Origin: Methylomonas sp. LL1
GTDB lineage: Bacteria; Pseudomonadota; Gammaproteobacteria; Methylococcales; Methylomonadaceae
Assembly: GCF_015711015.1 (NCBI RefSeq)
Contig: NZ_CP064653.1
Location: forward strand, 1,426,001 to 1,490,000
Reading direction: 5' to 3'
DNA: 64,000 bases
Shown: positions 16,373 to 24,972 of the stretch, piece by piece
How the letters are laid out: the number at the start of each line of letters is the position of its first letter
Numbering within the stretch: position 1 is the first letter of the stretch
Made by a program: the position numbers and the translations under genes
Notes under the pieces: model-generated
The model's input: the letters and a program-made list of their open reading frames with translations, nothing else
Database searches by the model: none
What the model was told of the DNA's origin: nothing

Positions 16373-18187
16373 TTAAAACGGAATTCTGGCGCCTAATTCA
16401 ACGGTATGATCGGTAATTTGGGATTGCCCCAAGCGGTATTCATAGCGCAGAAATCCTGCCCGGCCTTCGGGCAAGTTCAACGCTACCGAGCTGCCGATGT
16501 TGAAATAATCGCGGTCCGGATTATCGGTCAGAACGGTGAATGTTCCCGCGCCAGCGGCGGCTTCACTGAAACGAGCCCGAATCAATCGGCTATCATCCAG
16601 ATATTGATGCACCCACTCAAAACGCACGCTGGGCGATAAAATTCCCCATGACATACTGATGGCTTTGGAAGCCTGTCCGCCGAGTGTCGATGCCGCCGAT
16701 TCGATCTCCTGACTATCGAATTCCAAGGCTAAACCGGCGCCACCGGTTTCTTTATAGCTATCGACCTGGGTGTTGATGTATTCCATGCGCATATAAGGAT
16801 TGATAATAATATCCTGTATCGCTATATCCTTTCCAAACCCGAGGCTTATGCCATATTGATCGCCATTGGGCGAACTTTCGGCCGTCGTATCAAAACTGCT
16901 TAATTGAATGCGTCTTTTGGTGTCAAATGAATGCAAGGCATAACTCATGACCCAATCGACATAAAAATCGCTGGGAAGAAAATAACTGCCATAGGTAGAA
17001 AACTCGAACGCATCGGTTTCCATGCGGCCGTTGTTATTGAAGTAATTATTTTCGGTACCTCCATAACCAAATGCAGCACCCAGCACCAAATCATCGGTAA
17101 AGCTGTAATCAAGGCCGAAGGTGACGGCCTTGCGGTCCACATCAAAGCCCTGCTCGTTCTGGGTTCTTTTTTTATCCCCCACATTGAATTGACCTTTTAG
17201 GAAAAAGCCCAGCGGACTATCCCGAAACGGTTCCTCGGTCGGATCGTCACCAGCCGCCCCGCCCCGCGCGGGTCCCAGGGCCGTCATTAGGGCCTTACCG
17301 ACCGGTATGGTTTCGCCATTAACATTGATGGTGGAGTATCCCAACATCATGGAATTCTGTTGCTGGCTGTTACGTAAACTGACGATACGGCCGTGTATGA
17401 TGGAAAACTGCTTAAAGCCGAAATCGACCGCCGAACTACCCTGGGCGGCCACCTCGTCCGGGATGATGTTATCGAGATCGGCATTGCTGACTTGATTGCA
17501 TCGTTCCAGTAATTCACCCGTGGCATTAGCGCAGGCGCTGACCAGACCGTCGTAAATCGAACGTTGATTAGGGGTGAAATCAGGATTGTTGGTCAAGTTG
17601 GGGGTTGTGGGGGGTGTATCGTTATCGTTGATAGAGACATTTGCGGTACCGGCACTACCAATTGACGCAGGATCAAAACAACCAGTAATAACCGGATTTT
17701 GCAAGGCCAAACTGATGTTTTCGGCCCCCTCAACCAGCGTATCCTCCGAAATGGAGATACTGACAGTAGTAGTATTGGTATACTGCCCACCTGAGTATCC
17801 TAGCCCACCCGAGGACGGTGCAATAAAGGAAACCGCTCCAGCGGAAATATTATAGTCACTACCTGAAGTGGCCGAACCACCCGTGGCAACAACAGTGCCA
17901 CTCACTGTACAACCACCGTAATCCGCCTGTGAAGAGGCAATTCTAACGTTAACAGAAACTGCGCCATCCGCCTCATTAGCAGAATAGGATGTCGGAGAAA
18001 AATCAAGAGTCCAAGCTTCAGCCGCAAACGGGGTCATCGACAGTACACTTACCGCTGCCAACATCAACCGCCTAGAGCCGTGTAGACGTGGCTCGATAAG
18101 ATCAGTTCCACGACCCACTTTACAAAATGGGGACATGGCAGGCAGGTCGACCAAAACAGAATGCCTGATCGGATTTGTTATTAGCAT
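16373..18187 (-). CDS. Autotransporter with Calx-beta-like passenger region
   Basis: 604 residues. The N-terminus carries a signal-like stretch late (MLAAVSVLSMTPFAAEAW from about residue 42), so translation may really start at an inner Met (for example near 18136). A Calx-beta-like module follows (about 65-195: SYSANEADGAVSVNVRIA ... ISISEDTLVEGAENISLAL ... VSINDNDTPP). The last 290 residues are an autotransporter barrel with strand-rich, aromatic repeats ending GARIPF. It is expected at the cell surface, perhaps in adhesion. No partner gene is near. The function of the passenger is unknown. Confidence 0.82.
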   Translation of the reverse strand: MLITNPIRHSVLVDLPAMSPFCKVGRGTDLIEPRLHGSRRLMLAAVSVLSMTPFAAEAWTLDFSPTSYSANEADGAVSVNVRIASSQADYGGCTVSGTVVATGGSATSGSDYNISAGAVSFIAPSSGGLGYSGGQYTNTTTVSISISEDTLVEGAENISLALQNPVITGCFDPASIGSAGTANVSINDNDTPPTTPNLTNNPDFTPNQRSIYDGLVSACANATGELLERCNQVSNADLDNIIPDEVAAQGSSAVDFGFKQFSIIHGRIVSLRNSQQQNSMMLGYSTINVNGETIPVGKALMTALGPARGGAAGDDPTEEPFRDSPLGFFLKGQFNVGDKKRTQNEQGFDVDRKAVTFGLDYSFTDDLVLGAAFGYGGTENNYFNNNGRMETDAFEFSTYGSYFLPSDFYVDWVMSYALHSFDTKRRIQLSSFDTTAESSPNGDQYGISLGFGKDIAIQDIIINPYMRMEYINTQVDSYKETGGAGLALEFDSQEIESAASTLGGQASKAISMSWGILSPSVRFEWVHQYLDDSRLIRARFSEAAAGAGTFTVLTDNPDRDYFNIGSSVALNLPEGRAGFLRYEYRLGQSQITDHTVELGARIPF

Positions 18188-18370
18188 AGGATTTCGCTGA
18201 GCAAGTAATAAACGATTTATCGGCAGCGAATCAATATGACCACTGGATTACCGACAACTGAAGTATAGTGAGAACCAGCTAACAGTTCAAACTCAAAGGC
18301 CTATAATCTCAAACATTTTGCAAACATGAGTTTTTCAAACTCACTCTTTAGCCGGACGAACACTACAGAA

Positions 18371-19591
18371 ATGAGCAAAATACTATATGCCTGGGAATTG
18401 GGCGCGGGTTACGGCCACATAGCCCGTTTTCTTACTATTGCACAACAATTGAAACAGCGTGGTCACCAAATAATATTCGCACTCAAAAATCTTGAGCATG
18501 CCGATATACTGCTGGGTAAAAACCAGTTTCATTATTTACAGTCTCCCATACGTTGGCCCACGTCCAACACAATGCCGGCAGCATACAGTTACCCCGGAAT
18601 CTTAAAAAATGCCGGATTTGACAATCTTAGCGGCTTGATTGGCCGGGTACATGCCTGGCAATCCTTATATCGATACACTAAGCCCGATTTGATTTTGTTC
18701 GATCACGCCCCAACCGCATTACTGGCGGCACGCCCTCTGGACATACCTAAAGCCCTGTTCGGCGCAGGTTTTTTTGCACCGCCTGTTGTTACTCCCATGC
18801 CCTGTATAAGACCTTTGTTAAAAATTAGCGAAAAAGAACTATTAAGAATGGAATTGGAAGTCTTGGACTCGACTAATTCGGCTTTGCAAATGCTCGATTA
18901 CGATCCTCTTACCCGTTTGGCCGATTTGTTCAACGTGAACGAAAATTTTCTCTGCACATTTGAGGAACTAGACCATTATCAAAATCGCAAAAAAGACTCC
19001 TATTGGGGACCCTCGCTTTATCAATCAGGTGGAATCAAGCCGCAATGGCCATCTATCGGCGGCAATAAAATCTTTGCCTATCTAAACCTAAGCCACCCTG
19101 GACTGGAAACCCTATTACAACAACTAAAAAATTCAGCCTATTCGGTCTTGGTCCATATAGCCGGCATCACGCCTGCCTTCATTCAAAAACATAGCGGCGC
19201 CAACCTACATATTTCGCCTCACCCGTACCAGCTATCGGAGGTTTGCGAACAATGCGACATGGCAATTTGTCACGGCGGCATCGCGACAATTTCAAGCTTT
19301 CTATTATCAGGCAAACCACTACTTATTTTGCCTTTTCATCTGGAACAATGGTTGTGCGCGCTTAACCTTGAATCTTTAGGCGCCGGGAAACACATAACCA
19401 CCGAAACCAAAAAGCCCAATTACCGCAACACTATCTCTGAAATACTGACAAACCCAAAATATAAGCTAGCCGCTGCCGCATTTGCCAACAAATACGCCAA
19501 CTTTTCCACGGAGCAACAAGCGAGCAAAATCAGCTTACGTTGCGAGGAATTGATAAATTTATCTAAAAAAACCGCAAATAGTGATTCATAG
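18371..19591 (+). CDS. Glycosyltransferase of the UGT/MurG-like (GT-B) fold
   Basis: 406 residues from the ATG at 18371 (MSKILYAWELGAGYGHIARF); an upstream ATG at 18326 would add 15 residues with no gain. The N-terminal loop with GAGYGH matches the acceptor-side loop of GT1 enzymes. The C-terminal half has the nucleotide-sugar binding pattern CDMAICHGGIATISSFLLSGKPLLILPFHLEQ. It probably transfers a sugar from a nucleotide donor to a lipid or small molecule. Neighbours give no clue to the substrate. The DNA around it is more AT-rich than nearby genes, which may hint at transfer. Confidence 0.85.
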   Translation: MSKILYAWELGAGYGHIARFLTIAQQLKQRGHQIIFALKNLEHADILLGKNQFHYLQSPIRWPTSNTMPAAYSYPGILKNAGFDNLSGLIGRVHAWQSLYRYTKPDLILFDHAPTALLAARPLDIPKALFGAGFFAPPVVTPMPCIRPLLKISEKELLRMELEVLDSTNSALQMLDYDPLTRLADLFNVNENFLCTFEELDHYQNRKKDSYWGPSLYQSGGIKPQWPSIGGNKIFAYLNLSHPGLETLLQQLKNSAYSVLVHIAGITPAFIQKHSGANLHISPHPYQLSEVCEQCDMAICHGGIATISSFLLSGKPLLILPFHLEQWLCALNLESLGAGKHITTETKKPNYRNTISEILTNPKYKLAAAAFANKYANFSTEQQASKISLRCEELINLSKKTANSDS

Positions 19592-19604
19592 CGAATCAAT
19601 AGCA

Positions 19605-20012
19605 TTAATCGATAACTTTTTCGGCCACTGTAACCAAGCTCAACCCTCGCCTACGCCGGTCGGCAATCCGGCGATTTGACTGAGTGGTCGGCATGGCGGG
19701 GATATTCGATGCATTATGCCGTCTATCGTTACTCCAAAGCCTGATGACGTATTCATCAACGGAAAAATGCAACCCTGAAATCGAACGCTTTTTAAGCGCC
19801 TTGATGACACGCTCCTTAATATCGTCGGGATCGACTCGAAGCAGCCCATACCTTTCAACCGGCTTGCGCTTCCGATTGATTATTTCAATGATTTTTACGG
19901 CTTTTAGCTGGCCGTCAATTTGCCAAAATCGTCCCTTCAAAGCCGAAAGCACATATTGTTCCAGCTGATCCACGGCAATTGTGGGCGATATATTTTTGAC
20001 AATAATCAACAC
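19605..20012 (-). CDS. Unknown protein with RRM-like N-terminal half
   Basis: 135 residues read from a GTG at 20012 with GGGGG upstream. Residues 1-95 have a beta-alpha-beta-beta-alpha-beta pattern (MLIIVKNISPTIAVDQLEQYVLSAL ... YGLLRVDPDDIKERVIKAL ... FSVDEYVIRLW) that suggests an RNA-recognition-motif-like fold. The C-terminal 40 residues are basic (RRIADRRRRG). RNA binding is a guess from fold and charge; no typical RNP motif is clear. It is convergent with the glycosyltransferase gene, 13 bp apart. Confidence 0.6.
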   Translation of the reverse strand: MLIIVKNISPTIAVDQLEQYVLSALKGRFWQIDGQLKAVKIIEIINRKRKPVERYGLLRVDPDDIKERVIKALKKRSISGLHFSVDEYVIRLWSNDRRHNASNIPAMPTTQSNRRIADRRRRGLSLVTVAEKVID

Positions 20013-20149
20013 GGATAACCCCCAATCTCTTGGCCTGCGCTATTAAAGCAGCAAAGTTAGTCGCGTACTCTATCAAAAAAGCGATGGAAGCCGAGGCAAA
20101 CCTTCAAAAAAGATAACGAGTCTAGCGCCCAAAGCTTGCGAGAGATTGT

Positions 20150-21403
20150 TTAATCCGAGAACCCATGGATAGGTAATTGCCGAGCGAGCAGCGACAAGGG
20201 ATGCGCGACCGGTGCCGCATCCGTTGCCAAAAAGACCGCGCAACCGAAATTACTGCTGACCACACTATCCGCTTCGGCCTCTTTAATAGCTCGATATTTC
20301 AGACCGCGCAATTGTACGGCATTCTCCGGGTGAGTCAGCATGTAGCTGCCGCCGGCGCCGCAGCAAACCTGATTATCCGCCAACGGAACCACATTTAATC
20401 CCGGAATTTTCTCCAGCAAGGCATAAACGGTTTGCGGGTTTTTCAACACATTGCGCTGGCTGCAAGGCTCGTGTACGGCGATTTTTAAATCAAGCGGCAA
20501 AAGCTGTAAGTCATCTGGCCAATGTTTCAACAAAAAGTCATTAATGTCGGCCAAGCGTTGGCGAAAATCGCCGGCGGCGGCTATATCATGACTTTGATAT
20601 TCACCCAGCATCGCCCCGCAACCGCTGGCGCAATGCAATACCGCATCGACATCCAGCGTATTGAAAACCGCGATATTTTGATCGATCATACCGGCGGCGG
20701 ACTGGCCATTGTGCTGCTGAATCGCGCCGCAGCAACCTTGATCCGGCGGCACCAAGACTTCATAACCGATGGCATTCAGAAGTTTAATCGCCGACGACAA
20801 GGTATCGCGGTCGAAGGCTTCGGCGATACAACCGGTGAATAACGCGACGCATCCGCGCCGGGCCACCCGAGTTGGATAACGGCTTGCCATGGCTTGCAAA
20901 GCGGGTTGTTTCAAAACCGCCTCGGCATCCGCCAGCCCCAGCCATTTCAGAAAACCGGTTTTAGCTAATGGCTTTCGCATGCCCGACTTCAGATACAACG
21001 CCAGCAACGGCATGATGCGTTTGCGCCAGCGTTTGTTTTCAATCAAGCGCAATGCCGGCTTTGCCAAGCCCTTGGGTTTAATCCCTAATTGGGCTTGAGC
21101 TTGGTCGAATAGCTGCCCGTAAGCCATCTTGCTGGGACAAACCGTTTCACAAGCCCGGCATTGCAAGCAGTTATCCAGATGCAAGCGTTCGTCGGCGCTA
21201 ATGGCCAGATTTTCGACCAGAATCTTGCTTATGGTGCGTATCCGGCGGCGCGGGGTTTCTTCCTCGATAGCGAACAAACGAAAAGTCGGACAGCCGGCGA
21301 CGCACATGCCGCAACGCATGCAATCGCCGACCGCCGGAATATAGGGACCCGACGTAGTCACCTCATCTGACGAATTGAAATCCATGTCCATAAAATCAAA
21401 CAT
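20150..21403 (-). CDS. GlcF/HdrD-like iron-sulfur protein, last gene of a nif-linked operon
   Basis: 417 residues. Two 4Fe-4S sites lie near the N-terminus (CMRCGMCVAGCP at about 28-39 and CLQCRACETVCP at about 79-90). Two CCG domains follow (GCIAEAF ... PDQGCCGAIQQHNG and HEPCSQRN ... NQVCCGAGGSYMLTHP). This matches the glycolate oxidase GlcF and heterodisulfide-reductase-like family, which pass electrons between flavoproteins and carriers. The usual GlcD and GlcE partners are missing. It follows the previous gene by one base, in a run of six genes downstream of nifENX, so an electron-transfer role in nitrogen fixation is plausible. Confidence 0.85.
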   Translation of the reverse strand: MFDFMDMDFNSSDEVTTSGPYIPAVGDCMRCGMCVAGCPTFRLFAIEEETPRRRIRTISKILVENLAISADERLHLDNCLQCRACETVCPSKMAYGQLFDQAQAQLGIKPKGLAKPALRLIENKRWRKRIMPLLALYLKSGMRKPLAKTGFLKWLGLADAEAVLKQPALQAMASRYPTRVARRGCVALFTGCIAEAFDRDTLSSAIKLLNAIGYEVLVPPDQGCCGAIQQHNGQSAAGMIDQNIAVFNTLDVDAVLHCASGCGAMLGEYQSHDIAAAGDFRQRLADINDFLLKHWPDDLQLLPLDLKIAVHEPCSQRNVLKNPQTVYALLEKIPGLNVVPLADNQVCCGAGGSYMLTHPENAVQLRGLKYRAIKEAEADSVVSSNFGCAVFLATDAAPVAHPLSLLARQLPIHGFSD

Positions 21404-21404
21404 C

Positions 21405-21848
21405 CTAGCCCTCCATCAGTTTGACATAGGCACGCCGCAATAACTCCATCTCCGCCGGCGGCCTGCCGCGCAGTTCCGGTAGAGTGCGCATCCTGCAGTC
21501 CAGGTTTTGCATCAGCTTATGCGGCGGATCCAGCAATATAAAGCGGGCCATATGTACCGTGATAATACCGCCCGGCGCATCGATTTGTTCATGAAAGCCC
21601 GGTTCCGCCCGCAATAAATCGCTATCCAATTGCATTAATTGGTTGATCCGATTAACCAACATGGATGGGTGCGCGCTGACCTTGGTTTCAGCGAACTCAT
21701 CCGGCTCCAAGGCGCTGGATAATGCCGGCAAGGATTCCGGAAAACAGACGCTACCGTTGGCCTGCTGAGCAAATAGCACAAGCGCGCTAATGTCGCCCTT
21801 ATAGTAGAGCAATAGCCGATCCCGGCTGAATATCCGATTTTGAGGCAT
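21405..21848 (-). CDS. Unknown protein in nif-linked operon
   Basis: 147 residues (MPQNRIFSRDRLLLYYKGD...). I do not recognise a domain. It has no signal peptide or membrane helix, only three Cys-free N-terminal beta-like stretches, and a middle section AHPSMLVNRINQLMQLDSDLL of helical look. One Cys is present (NLDCRMRTL). It lies three bases after the DUF364 gene and one base before the GlcF-like gene, so all three are surely co-transcribed. A partner role to one of them is likely. Confidence 0.75.
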   Translation of the reverse strand: MPQNRIFSRDRLLLYYKGDISALVLFAQQANGSVCFPESLPALSSALEPDEFAETKVSAHPSMLVNRINQLMQLDSDLLRAEPGFHEQIDAPGGIITVHMARFILLDPPHKLMQNLDCRMRTLPELRGRPPAEMELLRRAYVKLMEG

Positions 21849-21851
21849 GGC

Positions 21852-22829
21852 TTAATTGATGCGATCGGGCTGCTCGCCGTAACAGTCCCACAACACTTTG
21901 TAACTGCTATCCATGCGCGACAAACGGTTAGTGACCCGCTCCAAATGTTGATATTCCGGAAATCGGCTGCTGTTGCCGGCCGCATACCAACTTTCCATCC
22001 GCTGATTAAGCTGGTTTTTTTCACCGGCGCAATCGGCGATTTGTTGTTTCAACCAATTCAGGTTAGTGGATGGCGTCAATTCGGCAATACGATAGCGCAA
22101 GCCGTGATTAAAAACTTTCACACCCCCACCTTGAGCTGCGGTGTGATACAAGGCATCGGTATCGGTGACTTCGACGCCGGCCAAATAATCGATGCCGAAC
22201 TCATGCAATTGCGGCAACCAAGGCACGGTCGGCCCCATCAACACGGTCTTGGCATTGCCGGCCAACTCGGCCAAACGCGGAAAGGTTTTGTTGGGAATGG
22301 AGCTGGCGGTCAAAAATACCCAATCGGCATTCGGCAATAAAAATTCGCAGGCCGAGTCGGGTAAATCGTCGGCGGAAGGTTGTTTTTCCAGCACAGTCAG
22401 CTGCATCCGCTCCCGATAGCGTTCGATGCCAGGATAATGGCCGATCACCACGACTTTCTGATTTAACAGCCGAGGCAGGAAGTAATCGAATACCGCCAGA
22501 TTGGCATGTTCGCCGTTGTGTTCCAGCACCACTGAATCGGGTAATGGCCGGCTATTGATGCAACTGTTGATCGCGGCCATCGCCACCGTGGCCTGATAGG
22601 GGTTCCAGTCCAAAATCCAGGCGGCCAGATCGGTAATCGGCTTACCGGTCAGATTGCCCGACCAGCTCAGCGTCCGTGTCGCAAACCCTGGGCTCATCGC
22701 CAAACCGACACCGGACTTTTCATTAGTCTGGCACAGGGTCCAGACCAAACCTATCATCAGATGATCGACCACCGCATCGCTAGTACAGTGATCCAGCAAC
22801 AATTCGTACAAGTGCTTGGGATTGGCCAT
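21852..22829 (-). CDS. DUF364 (putative metal-chelation) protein
   Basis: 325 residues from the ATG at 22829 (MANPKHLYELLLDHC); a start at 22895 would overlap the upstream gene and has no family sequence. The C-terminal two thirds carry the DUF364 pattern: VVVIGHYPGIERYRER (a Rossmann-like first strand), DWVFLTASSIPNKTFPRL and GPTVPWLPQLHEFGIDYLAGVEVTD. DUF364 proteins are annotated as putative heavy-metal chelators from structure, with no proven function. The place in a nif-linked operon suggests metal handling or cofactor support, which is inference. Confidence 0.82.
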   Translation of the reverse strand: MANPKHLYELLLDHCTSDAVVDHLMIGLVWTLCQTNEKSGVGLAMSPGFATRTLSWSGNLTGKPITDLAAWILDWNPYQATVAMAAINSCINSRPLPDSVVLEHNGEHANLAVFDYFLPRLLNQKVVVIGHYPGIERYRERMQLTVLEKQPSADDLPDSACEFLLPNADWVFLTASSIPNKTFPRLAELAGNAKTVLMGPTVPWLPQLHEFGIDYLAGVEVTDTDALYHTAAQGGGVKVFNHGLRYRIAELTPSTNLNWLKQQIADCAGEKNQLNQRMESWYAAGNSSRFPEYQHLERVTNRLSRMDSSYKVLWDCYGEQPDRIN

Positions 22830-22837
22830 CACGCTAC

Positions 22838-23215
22838 CTATTGAGGAATGTCGAGCAATTTGGCTTCCGTTTTGATGTTGTCTTGCTGGCCCCAAGCATT
22901 AATCGCTTCGACGAAAAACTGTTTCTTGCTGGGGTGAGGTTGAACCACATCGTATTCGGCGTAAAAACTACCGTCGCCGTGAAACTTGATCTGTCCAATG
23001 CGCTGCTTGCCGGTGTTATACCAATAACCGACCAGATCCTGGCTTTGGCTATAAGGATCGGTCACCAGACTAAACTCGGCCGCTTCGAAATCCGGTAAGG
23101 TAATTCCGGTTTGCACGGAAAATCCCAACTTGGCGATGTTTTCGCTGATGCGCTGACAAACCGTCTTACCGAAAGCCCGCTTGGCTTCGACAGCCTGCTC
23201 GATAGCATTGGTCAT
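22838..23215 (-). CDS. Unknown small protein in nif-linked operon
   Basis: 125 residues from the ATG at 23215, which overlaps the TPR gene stop as ATGA; the longer reading to 23269 is unlikely. The N-terminal 45 residues are helical (MTNAIEQAVEAKRAFGKTV...). The rest is beta-rich with aromatic residues (LVGYWYNTGKQRIGQIKFHGDGSFYAEYDV), suggesting a small barrel or sandwich. I do not recognise a family. Similar genes occur near nif clusters as far as I recall, but I cannot confirm that here. Confidence 0.72.
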   Translation of the reverse strand: MTNAIEQAVEAKRAFGKTVCQRISENIAKLGFSVQTGITLPDFEAAEFSLVTDPYSQSQDLVGYWYNTGKQRIGQIKFHGDGSFYAEYDVVQPHPSKKQFFVEAINAWGQQDNIKTEAKLLDIPQ

Positions 23216-23718
23216 GCCGCATCCTCCAGCAAGGCATCGGCCAGACTCATGATCACCGAGGCACCGCAACGGTCTTCGGGATCCAACTCCTGCATCAGCG
23301 ATAGAATCACGCGGGCTTCAACCTCTTGTTCCCGCCGCAGCTTAATAAACGCCAGCGCTTTCAAGCTGTACAAGTAAAACAAGGGGATGTCGCCGGCATA
23401 CATGTCCCATTGATCCAGTTCTCGTACCAGTCGCCGGTAATCGCTCGGGAATCCACCTTGATGCGCGGATTGCTCCAGAGCGGCAATCACCTCGCGTTCG
23501 GCTTCCAGCAAACGGCCCTGATAAAAATAGAATTTATATAAGGCAAAATAGGTCTGCAAACAGGCGCGATCGGATTCCTGCGCCTGCTTGAACAGTTTTT
23601 CCGCCAGTGGCTTGTCGGCATGACTGGCGGCAACCGCGGCTTGCAGCAGCTTATTGACCGCTTCCGGCAGGTTGGGGCTAAACAGCACCCTTTCTTCAAA
23701 AATTGCCGCCCGTGCCAT
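23212..23718 (-). CDS. TPR-like protein in nif-linked operon
   Basis: 168 residues, almost wholly helical, with tetratricopeptide-like units: AEKLFKQAQESDRACLQTYFALYKFYFYQGRLLEAEREVIAAL is one clear TPR pair (about 38-82), and LKALAFIKLRREQEVEARVILSLMQELDPEDRCG another (about 120-152). It probably acts as a scaffold for partner proteins. It begins three bases after the 2Fe-2S ferredoxin stop and overlaps the next gene by four bases. Confidence 0.78.
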   Translation of the reverse strand: MARAAIFEERVLFSPNLPEAVNKLLQAAVAASHADKPLAEKLFKQAQESDRACLQTYFALYKFYFYQGRLLEAEREVIAALEQSAHQGGFPSDYRRLVRELDQWDMYAGDIPLFYLYSLKALAFIKLRREQEVEARVILSLMQELDPEDRCGASVIMSLADALLEDAA

Positions 23719-23721
23719 ACC

Positions 23722-24045
23722 CTACCAGACCTCGGCCGGCACTTTCAGCGCTTCAACCGGTTGGCCGCCCAACAGATGTTGGTCGATGATGGTTTTAACA
23801 TCCTCTTTGCCAACCTTGCCGTACATCACTCCTTCCGGATATACCAGTACGCTCGGCCCCATCATGCAGGGTCCCATGCAACCGGTATTGGTCAGGGCAA
23901 TTTTCTCGAACAGGTTACGGGCTTGAATTTCGTTCATGAACTCGTTCATCACCTCGGCGCAACCGCTGGCGGCGCAGGAACCGCGCGGATGGCCCTCGGG
24001 ACGGTTTTGGGTACAGACGAAGACGTGTTTATCGGGACGGGGCAT
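23722..24045 (-). CDS. Thioredoxin-like 2Fe-2S ferredoxin, nif-linked (FeSI/C. pasteurianum type)
   Basis: 107 residues from the ATG at 24045, preceded by AAGGAG at good spacing; the longer reading to 24072 is not needed. The four cluster cysteines fit the thioredoxin-like 2Fe-2S ferredoxin pattern: VCTQNRPEGHPRGSCAASG at the N-terminus and NTGCMGPCMMGP later. Homologues are found with nif genes in Azotobacter and Clostridium and are thought to give electrons or act in cluster assembly. It opens a six-gene operon and is parted from the 8Fe ferredoxin gene by a 376-bp repeat region. Confidence 0.88.
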   Translation of the reverse strand: MPRPDKHVFVCTQNRPEGHPRGSCAASGCAEVMNEFMNEIQARNLFEKIALTNTGCMGPCMMGPSVLVYPEGVMYGKVGKEDVKTIIDQHLLGGQPVEALKVPAEVW

Positions 24046-24119
24046 GGTTTCGACTCCTTGGTTCAATAACATTCAATGGTGGGCTAAGCCCACCCTACAT
24101 ATTTTTTATGCCGGTTTAG

Positions 24120-24420
24120 GTTTAAACCCGATCCGCATAGTTTCTAAACGGAGATAGGGTTGTTTCCCGTTTGCCGCGCCGAGCACCGCAGCTTTTGACG
24201 AGAATAGCCCGCAGGGGTGCGGCATGGATGCCGTACGCCGACGGAGGGGCAGGAGCCCCTTCCGTCGGTCCTCGACAAAAGCGAGGAGCGCAGGGTCAAA
24301 GCGGCATCCGGGTCGCCTTTTCTTTGGTGACTTTCTTTTGGCGAAACAAAAGAAAGTCACTCGCCGGCCGGTGCGAGAACCGGCTTCAATCATCGTCGCG
24401 ATAGCGACACAACATAAAAA
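24120..24420. repeat. Dispersed intergenic repeat between two nif ferredoxin genes
   Basis: Non-coding 376-bp gap. It holds GACGGAGGGGCAGGAGCCCC with TTCCGTCGGTC (a stem near 24239-24271) and the inverted repeat GTGACTTTCTTTTG / CAAAAGAAAGTCAC (24330-24343 and 24347-24360), then CGCCGGCCGGTGCGAGAACCGG. The AAAGAAAGTCAC block is a repeat I recall from many proteobacterial genomes. No sigma-54 promoter is seen. The stems may weaken read-through from nif into the six-gene operon. Confidence 0.7.
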
Positions 24421-24421
24421 G

Positions 24422-24739
24422 CTATGCCGCTGCCTTATGCTGATGCGTAAAACAATCCTTGGGACAAACCTTGGAACACGCCTCGCAGCCGATGCAGTCC
24501 GCCGCATTTTTAAGACTCATCACCATGCTGTTGTCGTCATCGTCCTCGAAGTCGCCGTAGTCGTCGCCGAAATCCTCGGCCGACAGCACCTCGTCCTTCT
24601 CGACCAAGTCGAACACATCGCGCGGACAAACCTTGAAGCAGCGGCCACAGCCTATGCAATTGCGCTGATTAATATCGGACACATAGGACGGTGTCCAAAC
24701 TGTTCCGCCAAAAGTGGTTCCGGTTACAAATTCGCTCAT
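24422..24739 (-). CDS. Nif-specific ferredoxin III (2x[4Fe-4S])
   Basis: 105 residues with two CxxCxxCxxxCP-type cluster motifs: NCIGCGRCFKVCPRD near residues 27-41 and DCIGCEACSKVCPKD near 81-95. This is the layout of the nif-associated ferredoxin that follows nifX and the DUF683 gene in many diazotrophs. Between the clusters lies an acidic stretch (EDFGDDYGDFEDDDD) of about 15 residues, typical in part of this family and likely to suit docking. It may give electrons for FeMo-cofactor assembly or to nitrogenase reductase. It is ten bases after the DUF683 gene. Confidence 0.93.
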   Translation of the reverse strand: MSEFVTGTTFGGTVWTPSYVSDINQRNCIGCGRCFKVCPRDVFDLVEKDEVLSAEDFGDDYGDFEDDDDNSMVMSLKNAADCIGCEACSKVCPKDCFTHQHKAAA

Positions 24740-24748
24740 CTTCTTTCC

Positions 24749-24964
24749 TCAGGCAGTTGCTTCGCTTGCGGCCAAAAATTTCTTATTGGCTTCGTCCCAG
24801 GCTTTGCAAGCGTCATAGGTATTCTGGGCGACAGCCATCAGTTCGCCATAGGCATCGGGCAGCCTATCCTCGATCAAGTCGTGTAACTCCATCGCCGCTT
24901 CACCGGCCAGGCGTTTGGTTTTCTTGACCTCTTTTTCCAGTTTTTTCAGTTCTTCGTCGCTCAT
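24749..24964 (-). CDS. NifX-associated small helical protein (DUF683/CCE_0567)
   Basis: 71 residues from the ATG at 24964, with GAGGTG upstream. It is a two-helix protein (MSDEELKKLEKEVKKTKRL ... AAMELHDLIEDRLPDAYGELM) and belongs to the CCE_0567 family always found between the DUF269 gene and the ferredoxin in nif clusters. Function is unknown; family structures form helical bundles. Its start lies nine bases after the DUF269 stop, so it is in the nifENX operon. Confidence 0.9.
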   Translation of the reverse strand: MSDEELKKLEKEVKKTKRLAGEAAMELHDLIEDRLPDAYGELMAVAQNTYDACKAWDEANKKFLAASEATA

Positions 24965-24972
24965 ATCGCACC

